Source of the DNA: Streptomyces sp. NBC_00154
GTDB taxonomy: Bacteria; Actinomycetota; Actinomycetes; Streptomycetales; Streptomycetaceae
Length of the DNA: 64,000 nt
Assembly: GCF_026342835.1 (NCBI RefSeq)
Contig: NZ_JAPEMI010000002.1
Location: forward strand, 62,001 to 126,000
Direction of reading: 5' to 3'
A program made the position numbers and the translations under genes. The notes beneath the pieces were generated by a model, which worked only from the letters and a program-made list of their open reading frames with translations, had not been told where the DNA came from and did not search any database. This document shows positions 1 through 8,372 of this stretch, one piece after another. The first letter of the stretch is position 1. The number at the start of each line of letters is the position of its first letter.

Positions 1-1485
1 ATCTACAACGGCCTGATGATGGACAACGTCTCCAGCCGCGGCATCAGCCGAGGGCTGACGGTGTCCGACCCCTTCCAGCTTCCCCAGGACGACCACACCC
101 GCGCGCACAGCGTGATGGCATCCGTCCTACTGGTCGGCCAGGGCGCGAGCCCCGAGGAGCAGGCCCGCTGGAAGGCCATGGTCAAGGGCTGGCTGCAGCG
201 TGACTACTACGGTCCCGCCCTGAAGAACCCGAAGCTGAGCCTGGTCAACACGGCCCGACTGCAGACGCTGTTCGACGACGACACGGTCAAGGCGTCGCCC
301 GAGCCGACCGAGCACCGGGTCTTCTCCAACATGGACCGCGCCACCCACCGTCGCCGCGACTGGGGCGCCTCGGTCAGCATGGCCTCCAAGCGCATCGCGC
401 ACTACGAGTTCGGGAACGGTGAGCACGCCCGCGGCTATCACACCGGCTCGGGCTGGCTGTCCTGGTGGGGCGACGACCACGGTCTCGAGCAGTACTCGGA
501 CACCTTCTGGCCGACGGTCGACCCGTACCGGCTGCCCGGCATCACCGTCTCGAAGAAGCCGCTGCCGGACGGCTTCGGCGGTAACTGGGGCAACCTGAAG
601 CCGGACACGGCCTGGGTGGGCGGCACCACCGACGGCGAGTTCGGCGTCACCGGGCAGCATCTGCGGGGTGTGGACAGCACGATGACCGCCAAGAAGTCGT
701 GGTTCTGGCTCGACGACTCGATCGTCTGTCTCGGCGCCGGTATCACCTCGGCCGACGGCACCGCGGTCGAGACGGTGATCGACAACCGCAACCTGGGCGC
801 CTCGGGCACCGCCCGGCTCAGTCTCAACGGCATTGCGCAGCCGGGTACCCAGGGCCGGCAGACCACCCGGGCGCACACCAAGTGGGCGCACATCGCGGGG
901 CACGCGGGCTATGTCTTCCCCGAGGCGGGCGGCAGCCGGGTCAGCGCACTGCGCGAGGAGCGCACAGGCGCGTGGAAGGACATCAACACAGGTAGCTCCC
1001 CCACCTCGTTCACCCGGCGCTATCTGACGCTGTGGCAGGACCACGGCACCGACCCGCAGGACGCCTCGTACGCGTACATCCTCATGCCCGGCGCGAGCGA
1101 GCTGCGCACCGCTGCCCGCGCCATCGACCCGCTGTGGCTGCAGATCCTCGCCCACACGGCGCAACAGCACGGCATCCGCGTCCCCTCCCTCGGCTTCACC
1201 GGGATCAACTTCTGGGAGGCGGGCACGGTCGGCAAGGTCACGGCGAGCGCACCGGTGAGCGTGCAGATCCGTGAGAAGCGCGACGGCACGGCGACGATCT
1301 CGGTGGCCGACCCGTCCCGCACCGTCACGGGCCTGACCCTCACCTGGAAGCGACCCGTCAAGTCGGTTCTCTCCAAAGCAACTTCGGTCACCGATGTGCA
1401 GACGGGCTCCTCCCTCACCCTCACGTTCGGCGACCTCAGCGGCAGCTACGGAACGACCCACCAGGTCAAGGTGCGGCCGGCCTGA
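1..1485 (+). CDS. Polysaccharide lyase family 8 (hyaluronate/chondroitin/xanthan lyase type), 5'-truncated by window edge
   Basis: The frame is open from base 1 and its first residues (IYNGLMMDNVSSRGISRG) align with residues of about 327 onward of the complete lyase just downstream, so the amino-terminal alpha/alpha-toroid with the catalytic Asn-His-Tyr lies outside the window. What remains is the end of the toroid plus the beta-sandwich domains, ending in a conserved FGDLSGSYG tail. Enzymes of this family cleave uronic-acid polysaccharides by beta-elimination outside the cell. It is clearly a paralogue of the next gene, in the same orientation about 290 bp away, suggesting tandem duplication. 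Family assignment is secure through the paralogue; the substrate cannot be read from the sequence. Confidence 0.88.
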   Translation: MYNGLMMDNVSSRGISRGLTVSDPFQLPQDDHTRAHSVMASVLLVGQGASPEEQARWKAMVKGWLQRDYYGPALKNPKLSLVNTARLQTLFDDDTVKASPEPTEHRVFSNMDRATHRRRDWGASVSMASKRIAHYEFGNGEHARGYHTGSGWLSWWGDDHGLEQYSDTFWPTVDPYRLPGITVSKKPLPDGFGGNWGNLKPDTAWVGGTTDGEFGVTGQHLRGVDSTMTAKKSWFWLDDSIVCLGAGITSADGTAVETVIDNRNLGASGTARLSLNGIAQPGTQGRQTTRAHTKWAHIAGHAGYVFPEAGGSRVSALREERTGAWKDINTGSSPTSFTRRYLTLWQDHGTDPQDASYAYILMPGASELRTAARAIDPLWLQILAHTAQQHGIRVPSLGFTGINFWEAGTVGKVTASAPVSVQIREKRDGTATISVADPSRTVTGLTLTWKRPVKSVLSKATSVTDVQTGSSLTLTFGDLSGSYGTTHQVKVRPA

Positions 1486-1503
1486 CGCACGGCACCCCTC
1501 GGT

Positions 1504-1545
1504 GGGCCGGGTTCCCGCCCACCTGCGTGAGCAGGAACCCGGCCC
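1504..1545 (+). terminator. Intrinsic terminator-like hairpin after first lyase
   Basis: A perfect 12-bp inverted repeat (gggccgggttcc / ggaacccggccc) with an 18-nt loop starts 18 bp after the stop codon. Like many streptomycete terminators it has no long T-tract. It would separate the two lyase transcripts. Confidence 0.7.
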
Positions 1546-1772
1546 GGTCCCTCCGAACCGGGGCGCCTACGACAGCGACGACCCCGCGAACGCGGAGATC
1601 GACTACGTCGACGGCCTGAAGGCAGGTACCTCGTACGCCGACGTCGCCCCCTGAAATCCAGGGCCCATTCCTTGATCCCTGCCCCCGAAGGTCCTCAGCC
1701 CCCGCCCCTGAATCTGCACCGTCGGTCCCAGCCCTCTCAGCCCTCCTCCCACCTCCTCATCCGGAGATCGCA
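1546..1772 (+). other. Inter-lyase region with a possible coding scrap
   Basis: Bases 1557-1654 read as an acidic, protein-like tail ending at a stop (…NAEIDYVDGLKAGTSYADVAP). I do not recognise the family. It could be the 3' end of a deleted gene or chance coding in GC-rich DNA. The rest holds the leader of the next gene, with a CCGGAGA ribosome-binding sequence shortly before its ATG. Confidence 0.25.
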
Positions 1773-4232
1773 ATGACGCGTTCCTGGCCTCGTCGCACCT
1801 TCCTGGCCGCAACCGGCAGTACGGCACTCGCCCTCGGCCTGGCCTCGGCCCCCCTCCTGACCTCTGAGGCCGCGGCAGCAGGGGGTACCCCGCGGACGGA
1901 GTCCGGGGAAGAGTTCTCCGCGCTGCGCGCCAAGTGGCGCACCCTGATACTCGGCGAGGGCTTCAGCCCGACCACCGAGCCCTTCAAGAGCCGTCTCACC
2001 GACCTCGGCGCCACCGCGACCCAGCTCCGGTCGTCCATGGCTCCGGCCACCGGCTCGCTCTGGCCCGACCTGGTGTTCGCCGACCCCGAGCCCGACACCG
2101 ACCAGGAGTCGTACGGCTTCTCGGGGAACATGGCGAGCAGTTACGGCCGACTGAACACCATGGCCCAGGCGTACTGCCAGCAGGGCACCGGCCTGACCGG
2201 CCACGCCGGCCTCGCGACCGACATCCTGACCGGCCTCGACCACCTCTACTCCCAGGTGTACAACGAGAACCGGACCCGGTACGGCAACTGGTACAGCTGG
2301 CAGATAGGCGCCCCGCAGGCCCTCCTCGACGTCTGCGTCCTGATGTACGACCAGCTGTCGGCCACCCAGCTCGCCGACTGCGCCAAGGCCGTCGACCACT
2401 TCGTGCCCGACTCCGCGGTGTCGAGCTACACCGGTACCAGTACCGGCGCCAACCGCGTCGACCTGTGCCGGGTACTCGCGCTGCGCGGCGTCGTCGGTGA
2501 CAACTCGGCCAAGGTCGCGCTCGCGCGGGACGCCCTCTCGCCCGTCTTCCCGTACGCCACCGGTGGCGACGGCCTCTATACGGACGGGTCCTTCATCCAG
2601 CACACCACCGTCCCCTACACGGGCTCGTACGGCTCGGTGATGCTCGGCGGCCTCGGCATGCTGTTCGCGCTGCTCGCAGGGTCCAGCTGGGCGGTCACCG
2701 ACGCCGACCGGCAGATCGTGTTCGACGCGGTGGAGAACGCCTGGGCACCGTTCCTCTACAACGGACTGGTGAAGGACGGTGTCTCGGGCCGCGCCATCAG
2801 CCGAGGGATCTCCGCATCGGACGCGCGGAGCATCCAGCAGGACGACCATCTGCGCGGCCATCCGATCCTGGCCTCGATCGTGCTCCTCGGGCAGGGTGCG
2901 AGCGCGGCCGAGAACACCCGCTGGCGCGGCCTGGTCAAGGGCTGGATGCAGCGGGACTACTACAGCCCGCCGATGAGCAACCCCTCGCTCGGGCTGACAA
3001 GTCTGGCGCGGCTCAAGGGCGTTCAGGACGACACCGCGGTCTCGGCCATCGCTGAACCGACCGGCCACCGGCTCTTCACCCATATGGCACGGGCCACCCA
3101 CCGCCGGCCCGGCTGGGCCGCCTCGATCAGCATGGCCGACAGGCGCATCACGTACTACGAGACCGGCAACGGCGAGAATCTGCGCGGCTGGCACACCGGT
3201 TCCGGAATGCTCTACTGGTGGGGCGACACCTACGGCAACGGCCAGTACAGCGACGCCTTCTGGCCCACCGTCGACCCGTACCGGCTGCCCGGCACCACCG
3301 CATCCCGCAAGGTGCTCGCGGACGCCGCCGGCGGCGACTGGGGCGCGTCCATGCCGGACGTCAACTGGGTCGGCGGCGCCACCGACGGGCAGCGGGCGGC
3401 CATCGGGCAGTACCTGAAGGGGCTGCAGAGCACGCTGCTGGCGAAGAAGTCCTGGTTCTGTCTCGACGACGCGATCGTCTGTCTGGGAGCAGGCATCAAG
3501 TGCAGCGACGGCACAGCCGTGGAGTCCACCGTCGAACACCGCAATCTCGGCCCCACCGGCAGCACCTCCTTCACCGTCGACGGCACCACCAAACCACTGA
3601 CCTACCCGTGGTCGGAGACCCTCACAGGCGCCATGTGGGCACACATCGGGGGTCACGGCGGCTACGTCTTCCCCGGCGGTGCGACCGTCAAGGCGCAGCG
3701 CGAGGCCCGCGACGGCAAGTGGAGCACCATCAACAAGGGCAGTTCCACGACCACCCTGAACCGCAAGTACCTGACCATGTCGGTCGACCACGGCACGAAC
3801 CCGGTCAACGCCTCGTACGCCTACACGCTCCTGCCGGGCGCCACCGCGGACCGGACCTCCGCCAGAGCGGCGGACACGGGCTGGCTGCAGATCCTCGCCA
3901 ACACCGACAACCAGCAGGGCGTCAGCGTCCCCGCACTCGGTTTCACCGGAGTCAACTTCTGGTTCGGCGGCACCGTCGGGACACTCACCGCGAGCGCGCC
4001 CTGCGCGGTGATGATCAGCGAAAGGAGCGACGGCACCGCGGTGATCTGCGTCAGCGATCCGATGCGGATGCGGACGTCCCTGACACTCACCTGGAACAGG
4101 GCCGTGGCCTCGGTGACCGCCAAGCCGGCCACGGTCACGGGGGCCACCACCGGGGCTTCGCTGCAGCTCACGTTCGGCGACCTCAGCGGCACCGCGGGTG
4201 CCACGCAGAAGGTCACCGTCAAGCTCGGCTGA
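1773..4232 (+). CDS. Tat-secreted polysaccharide lyase family 8
   Basis: This 819-residue lyase starts with a twin-arginine signal (RRTFLAATG, hydrophobic stretch, then an Ala-rich cleavage region near residue 34), so it should be exported folded. The amino half is the alpha/alpha-toroid. N227 (GANRVD), H277 (SFIQHTT) and Y286 (GSYG) have the spacing (50 and 9 residues) of the N349-H399-Y408 triad of pneumococcal hyaluronate lyase, and an aromatic patch (NWYSWQIG) lies near residue 172. The carboxy half is the beta-sandwich. It should depolymerise an acidic polysaccharide by beta-elimination. Its neighbours, an ABC sugar importer and a phosphodiesterase-HAD fusion, fit uptake and processing of the products. 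Hyaluronate, chondroitin and xanthan cannot be told apart here. Confidence 0.93.
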   Translation: MTRSWPRRTFLAATGSTALALGLASAPLLTSEAAAAGGTPRTESGEEFSALRAKWRTLILGEGFSPTTEPFKSRLTDLGATATQLRSSMAPATGSLWPDLVFADPEPDTDQESYGFSGNMASSYGRLNTMAQAYCQQGTGLTGHAGLATDILTGLDHLYSQVYNENRTRYGNWYSWQIGAPQALLDVCVLMYDQLSATQLADCAKAVDHFVPDSAVSSYTGTSTGANRVDLCRVLALRGVVGDNSAKVALARDALSPVFPYATGGDGLYTDGSFIQHTTVPYTGSYGSVMLGGLGMLFALLAGSSWAVTDADRQIVFDAVENAWAPFLYNGLVKDGVSGRAISRGISASDARSIQQDDHLRGHPILASIVLLGQGASAAENTRWRGLVKGWMQRDYYSPPMSNPSLGLTSLARLKGVQDDTAVSAIAEPTGHRLFTHMARATHRRPGWAASISMADRRITYYETGNGENLRGWHTGSGMLYWWGDTYGNGQYSDAFWPTVDPYRLPGTTASRKVLADAAGGDWGASMPDVNWVGGATDGQRAAIGQYLKGLQSTLLAKKSWFCLDDAIVCLGAGIKCSDGTAVESTVEHRNLGPTGSTSFTVDGTTKPLTYPWSETLTGAMWAHIGGHGGYVFPGGATVKAQREARDGKWSTINKGSSTTTLNRKYLTMSVDHGTNPVNASYAYTLLPGATADRTSARAADTGWLQILANTDNQQGVSVPALGFTGVNFWFGGTVGTLTASAPCAVMISERSDGTAVICVSDPMRMRTSLTLTWNRAVASVTAKPATVTGATTGASLQLTFGDLSGTAGATQKVTVKLG

Positions 4233-4282
4233 CCGGTCGGCCGGCCTCCCGACAACCAACCGACGACCACTCGAGACCACGT

Positions 4283-4304
4283 GTCGGCCGCCTCACCGGC
4301 CGAC
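4283..4304 (+). terminator. Hairpin after second lyase
   Basis: An 8-bp inverted repeat (gtcggccg / cggccgac) with a 6-nt loop lies 50 bp after the lyase stop. It is short, so it is only a candidate terminator. Confidence 0.4.
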
Positions 4305-4334
4305 GGAGGGCGATTCACTGTGCGATCACTACCG

Positions 4335-4636
4335 ATGCGACGGCTGACACGCGTCGCAGGCATCCTCTCCGGCGCGCTCGCCACGCGATCGGGAGCTGGA
4401 ACGTCTCGTCGTCGGCCGGACTGCTCAAGCCCAGCGGTGTCGGCTTCGTCGAGTACTACAAGTCGGTGGCCGACTGCGCCTCGATCCCGTACGGGCAGGC
4501 GGTCTGGGGCAAGCCGTTCGTCAGCCCCGAGCCCGGTACCGGCACCAACACGAGCGCGTACATCTACGGCCCCTGCAAGGCGAACGCCGGCTACAGCCTC
4601 AGCAACGGCGAAGTCACCATGACCGGCGGAGGCTGA
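4335..4636 (+). pseudogene. Frameshifted remnant of a small secreted protein
   Basis: An ATG at 4335 opens a signal-peptide-like stretch (MRRLTRVAGILSGALA). From about 4388 the protein-like sequence continues in a different frame (GSWNVSSSAGLLKPSGVGF … YIYGPCKANAGYSLSNGE) to a stop at 4634-4636. The body has two Cys and reads like a short exported domain of about 80 residues. The signal and body are out of frame, so a small deletion or indel has broken the gene. I do not recognise the family. It probably once belonged to the lyase locus. Confidence 0.55.
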
Positions 4637-4639
4637 ACC

Positions 4640-4691
4640 ATGCGCACGTCCTTGCCCGTAATCGCAGCCACGGCCCTCGCCGCCCGCAGCA
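4640..4691 (+). pseudogene. 5' scrap of another exported-protein gene
   Basis: Three bases after the preceding stop, an ATG starts a second signal-peptide-like stretch (MRTSLPVIAATALAA). It then runs straight into the 3' end of the convergent phosphodiesterase-HAD gene, with no protein-like continuation. This looks like the first codons of a two-gene secreted-protein operon whose remainder was deleted. The evidence is the signal-like composition alone. Confidence 0.35.
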
Positions 4692-6188
4692 CTACCCGGC
4701 CTGAAGTCCCGCGGTCCACAGGGTCTGTGGCTCCATCGCCCGCAGATCGCGCAGAACCGTCCTTCGCGGCGCAGCTGGGATCTCCGTGAAGGAGGCCACC
4801 GCGAGCACCCTGCAACCCGCGGCCTCGGCGGAGGCGACACCCGTCGGGCTGTCCTCCACGGCGAGGCACGCCGCCGGGTCCACGCCGAGCGCCCGCGCCG
4901 CCGCGAGATAGGGATCGGATGCGGGCTTGGTACGAGGCGTCTCGCCTTCGGCGACCGTCGTACGGAACCGCTCCGCGCCAAGGAGCTTGAGCACCGCGTC
5001 CACCACGGGGCGCGGGGACGCCGAGACGAGCGCCGCGGGAATGTCCAGGTCCCTGAGCAGATCGAGGACTTCCAACGCGCCGGGCAACACCGTGGTTTCG
5101 GACTCGACAGCGGTCAGGAAGGCTGCGTCGAGTTCCCCGGCCACGGACTGCATACTGCGGTCGGTGCCGGAGACCCGCTGGAGATGAGCGGCCGTGTCGG
5201 CGACCGCGCGGCCCAGTACGAAGGGCAGGTCGGCCTCGCCCAGCTCGTGGCCGAGCCCGGCGGCGGTCTCCCGCGCGGTTCGCAGCCACAGCGCTTCGGT
5301 GTCGACGAGTGTGCCGTCCATGTCGAAGAGGACGGCGTGCGGGGCGGCGGCGAAGGGCCGTCCGTCCAGCGTCCAGTGCCGGTCCACGTGCCGGCCGAGG
5401 GAGGCGAACACCTGGGCGGCGACGTCGACATGGCGGACGGCGCGGGGGGCGGCTCCTGCCGCGATGCCGGGACCTGCGGCGATCAGCCAGGCGGTGCGCT
5501 CCTCCTCGGTGCGGCCGCCGTGCCCGCCCGCATCCGTATGGCCGTGGTCGGTGACCACGAGAAACGTCCAGTCCTCGTTCTCGTACGAGGGCCGGGACCG
5601 CACCGCGTCGAGGAGCCGTCCGAGGCGCTCGTCGGCGGCCAGCACGGCGCTCTCGTACTCGCTGCCGCAGCCCAGGAAGTGTGCCGTCTCGTCAGGCGCG
5701 CCGAGGTAGACGAACGAGGCCTCCGGGTCGTCTCCGGCCAGGACCCGTACAGCCTCCTCGGTGATCTGCGCGTCGCACGCGTCCCAGCCTTCGGGGGTGT
5801 GTGCGGTGGGCGAGACGTACGCGGTCCTCGCCGGGGCCTGGAAGAGCGGGCCCCCGCCGCGGGCGAGCATCAGAGGCTCCCAGCCGGCCGCGACGAAGGT
5901 GCGCCGTCCGTCCTGTTCCGCGAGCCGGGTCGCGAAGTCGGGGAAAACGACCAGTCGGTGGCCGGTGAAGTCGTTGCTCCACACGCCGTGCTTGGCAACG
6001 GTGACACCGGTCACGACCGTGGCCCAGCACGGCCCCGACATCGTCGGTGTGCCGTCGTCGATCCCGACCGGTGCGAGGAAGCCCTGCCGTGCGAGGGCGT
6101 CCAGGTGCGGGGTCGGCAGCCGGCGCAGGGTGTCGAGCCGCACGCCGTCGATGCCGACGACGAGGACGCGGCGGGCACGACCAGACAT
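4692..6188 (-). CDS. Bifunctional alkaline-phosphatase-type phosphodiesterase / HAD phosphatase fusion
   Basis: The 498-residue protein joins two hydrolases. Residues of about 8-280 are an alkaline-phosphatase-superfamily (type I phosphodiesterase/nucleotide pyrophosphatase) domain: metal ligand D14 in VGIDGVR, a nucleophile loop around T49/S51 (TPTMSGP), then DETAH and TDHGHTDAGGHG metal motifs. Residues of about 287-498 are a HAD domain of beta-phosphoglucomutase type with nucleophile D289 in LFDMDGTLVDTEALW and later EDSPTGV. The start at 6188 is preceded by GGAAGGAC. It is the last gene of the ABC-transporter operon, after the dehydrogenase and 190 bp from it. It probably removes phosphate groups from imported sugars or their catabolites; the substrate is inferred only from context. 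Confidence 0.85.
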   Translation of the reverse strand: MSGRARRVLVVGIDGVRLDTLRRLPTPHLDALARQGFLAPVGIDDGTPTMSGPCWATVVTGVTVAKHGVWSNDFTGHRLVVFPDFATRLAEQDGRRTFVAAGWEPLMLARGGGPLFQAPARTAYVSPTAHTPEGWDACDAQITEEAVRVLAGDDPEASFVYLGAPDETAHFLGCGSEYESAVLAADERLGRLLDAVRSRPSYENEDWTFLVVTDHGHTDAGGHGGRTEEERTAWLIAAGPGIAAGAAPRAVRHVDVAAQVFASLGRHVDRHWTLDGRPFAAAPHAVLFDMDGTLVDTEALWLRTARETAAGLGHELGEADLPFVLGRAVADTAAHLQRVSGTDRSMQSVAGELDAAFLTAVESETTVLPGALEVLDLLRDLDIPAALVSASPRPVVDAVLKLLGAERFRTTVAEGETPRTKPASDPYLAAARALGVDPAACLAVEDSPTGVASAEAAGCRVLAVASFTEIPAAPRRTVLRDLRAMEPQTLWTAGLQAG

Positions 6189-6378
6189 GACAAAGTCCTT
6201 CCCAGGTTCGATCGGAGTGGCCGGCTCGGGGTCCGGCCGGCCCTGTTGTCGACGGGGTGCTGCAGTCGGTGTGCCGGGGCCACAGGACGCGGTGCCGATT
6301 CCGTGGTGCGCCGCGTCGAGGTCGACGTACACCCGGGCGGTGTCCGGCGCGGGTGTACAAGGTCATGCGGGATGTGTC

Positions 6379-7434
6379 TCAGGCCGAGCGGTTCAGCTCG
6401 GCGGGGCCGACTCCGTACGCGAAGGGCGCACCCTGCGCGTACCGCTCCACTTCATCGATCGCCCAGTGCGCCATGCGGCCGAGCTCGTTGCCGAGAGAGC
6501 CGGCGATGTGCGGGGTCAGCAGTACGTTGGGCAGGTTGTACAGCGGGGAATCCGAAGGCAGGTGGTCGGGGTCCGTTACATCGATGACGCCGTGGATCCG
6601 GCCCGACACGAGTTCCTCGGTCAGCGCCCGGGTGTCGACGAGCGAGCCGCGTGCGGTGTTGATGAGCGTGGACCCGTCCGCCATCAGCGCGAGCAGCCGC
6701 GCGTCGAACATGTGCCGGGTCTCCGGGAGTTCGGGCGCGTGGATGGACACCACATGACTGCGCCGTACGAGCTGGTCGAGACCGACGCACTCCACACCGA
6801 GGGCGGCGGCATCCTCCTTGTCCACATACGGATCGTGCAGCAGGACCTCCAGGTCGAACGGCCGGAGCAGTTCGATCACCCGTCGGCCGATCCGTGAGGC
6901 GCCCACGATTCCGATGGTGCGCAGATAGTTGCCCTGCCCGGCGAAGTGCGGGAGGAGGTCGAAGGGGCCCCGTGTCTCGCGGTAGAGCCGCGCGGCGCCG
7001 AGGACCCGCTTGTTGGTGAACAGGATGGCGGCCAGGGTGAATTCGGCGACGGGCAGCGCGTTGGCGGCGGCCGCGGACGAGACGGCGATGCCCCGCTGCC
7101 ACACCGCCTCGGTGACGTGGTGCTTGATGGAGCCTGCCGCATGGACGACCGCCCGTAGTCGCGGCATGAGCCGCAGTGCCTCGTCGGTGAGCTGCGGCGA
7201 GCCCCAGTGGGTGAAGAGGACTTCGGTGCCGGCGAGCACGGCGGGATCGGCGGCGGCGTAGTCGGTGACCAGGAGCGACGTGTCCACCGCCGCGATGCGA
7301 CCGAGCCGGTCGAGGTCGCCGCCGGCCAGCAGGGTGCGGTGGATCTCGCCGCCCATGGCGAGCACGGTGACCGGTCGCGGGCCGGCCGGGGTGCGGTCCG
7401 AGCTGTTCAGGACGGTGCCTTCCGGTACGAGCAT
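6379..7434 (-). CDS. D-isomer-specific 2-hydroxyacid dehydrogenase
   Basis: This 351-residue protein has the D-2-hydroxyacid dehydrogenase layout. A split substrate domain surrounds a Rossmann fold with a degenerate nucleotide loop (GIVGASRIGRRV), followed by the LINTARGSLVDTRAL segment carrying the catalytic Arg and the catalytic His in TPHIAGS. It should reduce a 2-keto acid or oxidise a D-2-hydroxyacid with NAD(P). The ATG lies two bases after the TGA of the upstream permease, so the two are probably translationally coupled. Its place in a sugar-uptake operon suggests a role in catabolism of the imported saccharide; the exact substrate is unknown. Confidence 0.9.
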   Translation of the reverse strand: MLVPEGTVLNSSDRTPAGPRPVTVLAMGGEIHRTLLAGGDLDRLGRIAAVDTSLLVTDYAAADPAVLAGTEVLFTHWGSPQLTDEALRLMPRLRAVVHAAGSIKHHVTEAVWQRGIAVSSAAAANALPVAEFTLAAILFTNKRVLGAARLYRETRGPFDLLPHFAGQGNYLRTIGIVGASRIGRRVIELLRPFDLEVLLHDPYVDKEDAAALGVECVGLDQLVRRSHVVSIHAPELPETRHMFDARLLALMADGSTLINTARGSLVDTRALTEELVSGRIHGVIDVTDPDHLPSDSPLYNLPNVLLTPHIAGSLGNELGRMAHWAIDEVERYAQGAPFAYGVGPAELNRSA

Positions 7435-7436
7435 GA

Positions 7437-8372
7437 TCACTTCACCGCACCCGCGGTCAGGCCGGAGCGCCAGAAGCGCTGCAGGCCGATGAACGCGATG
7501 ATCAACGGGATGACGGCGATGAGCGAGCCGGTGATCACCAGTGAGTAGAACTCGGGCTGCTGGGACGTGTTGGTGTTCCACATGAACAGGCCGAGGTTGA
7601 CCGGGTAGAGGGCGTCGTCGTTGAGCATGACCAGGGCGCCGAAGAAGTTGTTCCAGCTTCCGGTGAAGGAGAACAGGAAGATGGTCATGAACCCGGGGAC
7701 GAGCATCGGCAGCGAGATCCGGCTGAACGTACGGAGCTCTCCGGCGCCGTCGACCCGCGCCGCCTCGAGTACCTCGTTGGGTACGTATCCCTCGGAGAAG
7801 ACCCGGGCGAGGTATACGCCGAACGGGTTGACCAGGGCTGGCAGCAGGATCGCCCAGTAGGTGTTGACGACGCCGACCTTGGAGGCCAGCAGATACATCG
7901 GTAGCTGGATCACCGTGGCGGGCACCAGGACGCCACCGAGCACCAGGCCGAACAGCTTCTCCTTGCCCCGGAAGTCGTACTTGTCGAAGGCGTAACCGGT
8001 GGCGGTGCACAGCAGCGCGGAGGCGGCCGAGCCGACCACCGAGTACAGCAGGCTGTTGCCGAACCAGCGCAGGTAGATGCCGTCGTTGAAGGTCAGGACG
8101 TCATGGATGTTCGCGAAGAGGTTGAAGTCCCCGAAGGAGAAGCCACCGGTGGCGAACAGGTCACGGTGATTCTTGGTGGCCGCGAAGAGCAGCCAGCTGA
8201 CCGGCATCAGCATGTAGAACGCGGCGAGGAGCAGTACTCCGTTGACGACGCCCTTGGAGAGCAGCACATGCGTCGGACTGCGCCGCCGGCCGGCCGCGGC
8301 GGGTCTGCGCTCGGAGGGAGCGGCGGGCGCCTGGGCGGGGGCGGATTCCTTGGTGACCGTGTGAGTGCTCAT
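7437..8372 (-). CDS. ABC sugar transporter permease (MalG type)
   Basis: The 311-residue membrane protein has about six transmembrane segments and the cytoplasmic EAA loop (EAARVDGAGELRTFSRISLP) that docks the ATPase. The amino terminus (MSTHTVTKESAPAQ) is Ala/Pro-rich and cytoplasmic. Its ATG overlaps the TGA of the upstream permease by four bases. With its MalF-type partner and lipoprotein it makes a carbohydrate importer of the CUT1 class. No ATPase gene is present, so it likely shares a general MsiK-type ATPase, as is common in Streptomyces. Confidence 0.94.
   Translation of the reverse strand: MSTHTVTKESAPAQAPAAPSERRPAAAGRRRSPTHVLLSKGVVNGVLLLAAFYMLMPVSWLLFAATKNHRDLFATGGFSFGDFNLFANIHDVLTFNDGIYLRWFGNSLLYSVVGSAASALLCTATGYAFDKYDFRGKEKLFGLVLGGVLVPATVIQLPMYLLASKVGVVNTYWAILLPALVNPFGVYLARVFSEGYVPNEVLEAARVDGAGELRTFSRISLPMLVPGFMTIFLFSFTGSWNNFFGALVMLNDDALYPVNLGLFMWNTNTSQQPEFYSLVITGSLIAVIPLIIAFIGLQRFWRSGLTAGAVK

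Noticed and set aside
1737..4280. Minus-strand open frame of about 847 codons opposite the PL8 gene
   Set aside because: It mirrors a real gene with catalytic residues and a Tat signal. No motif or ribosome site supports the antisense frame.
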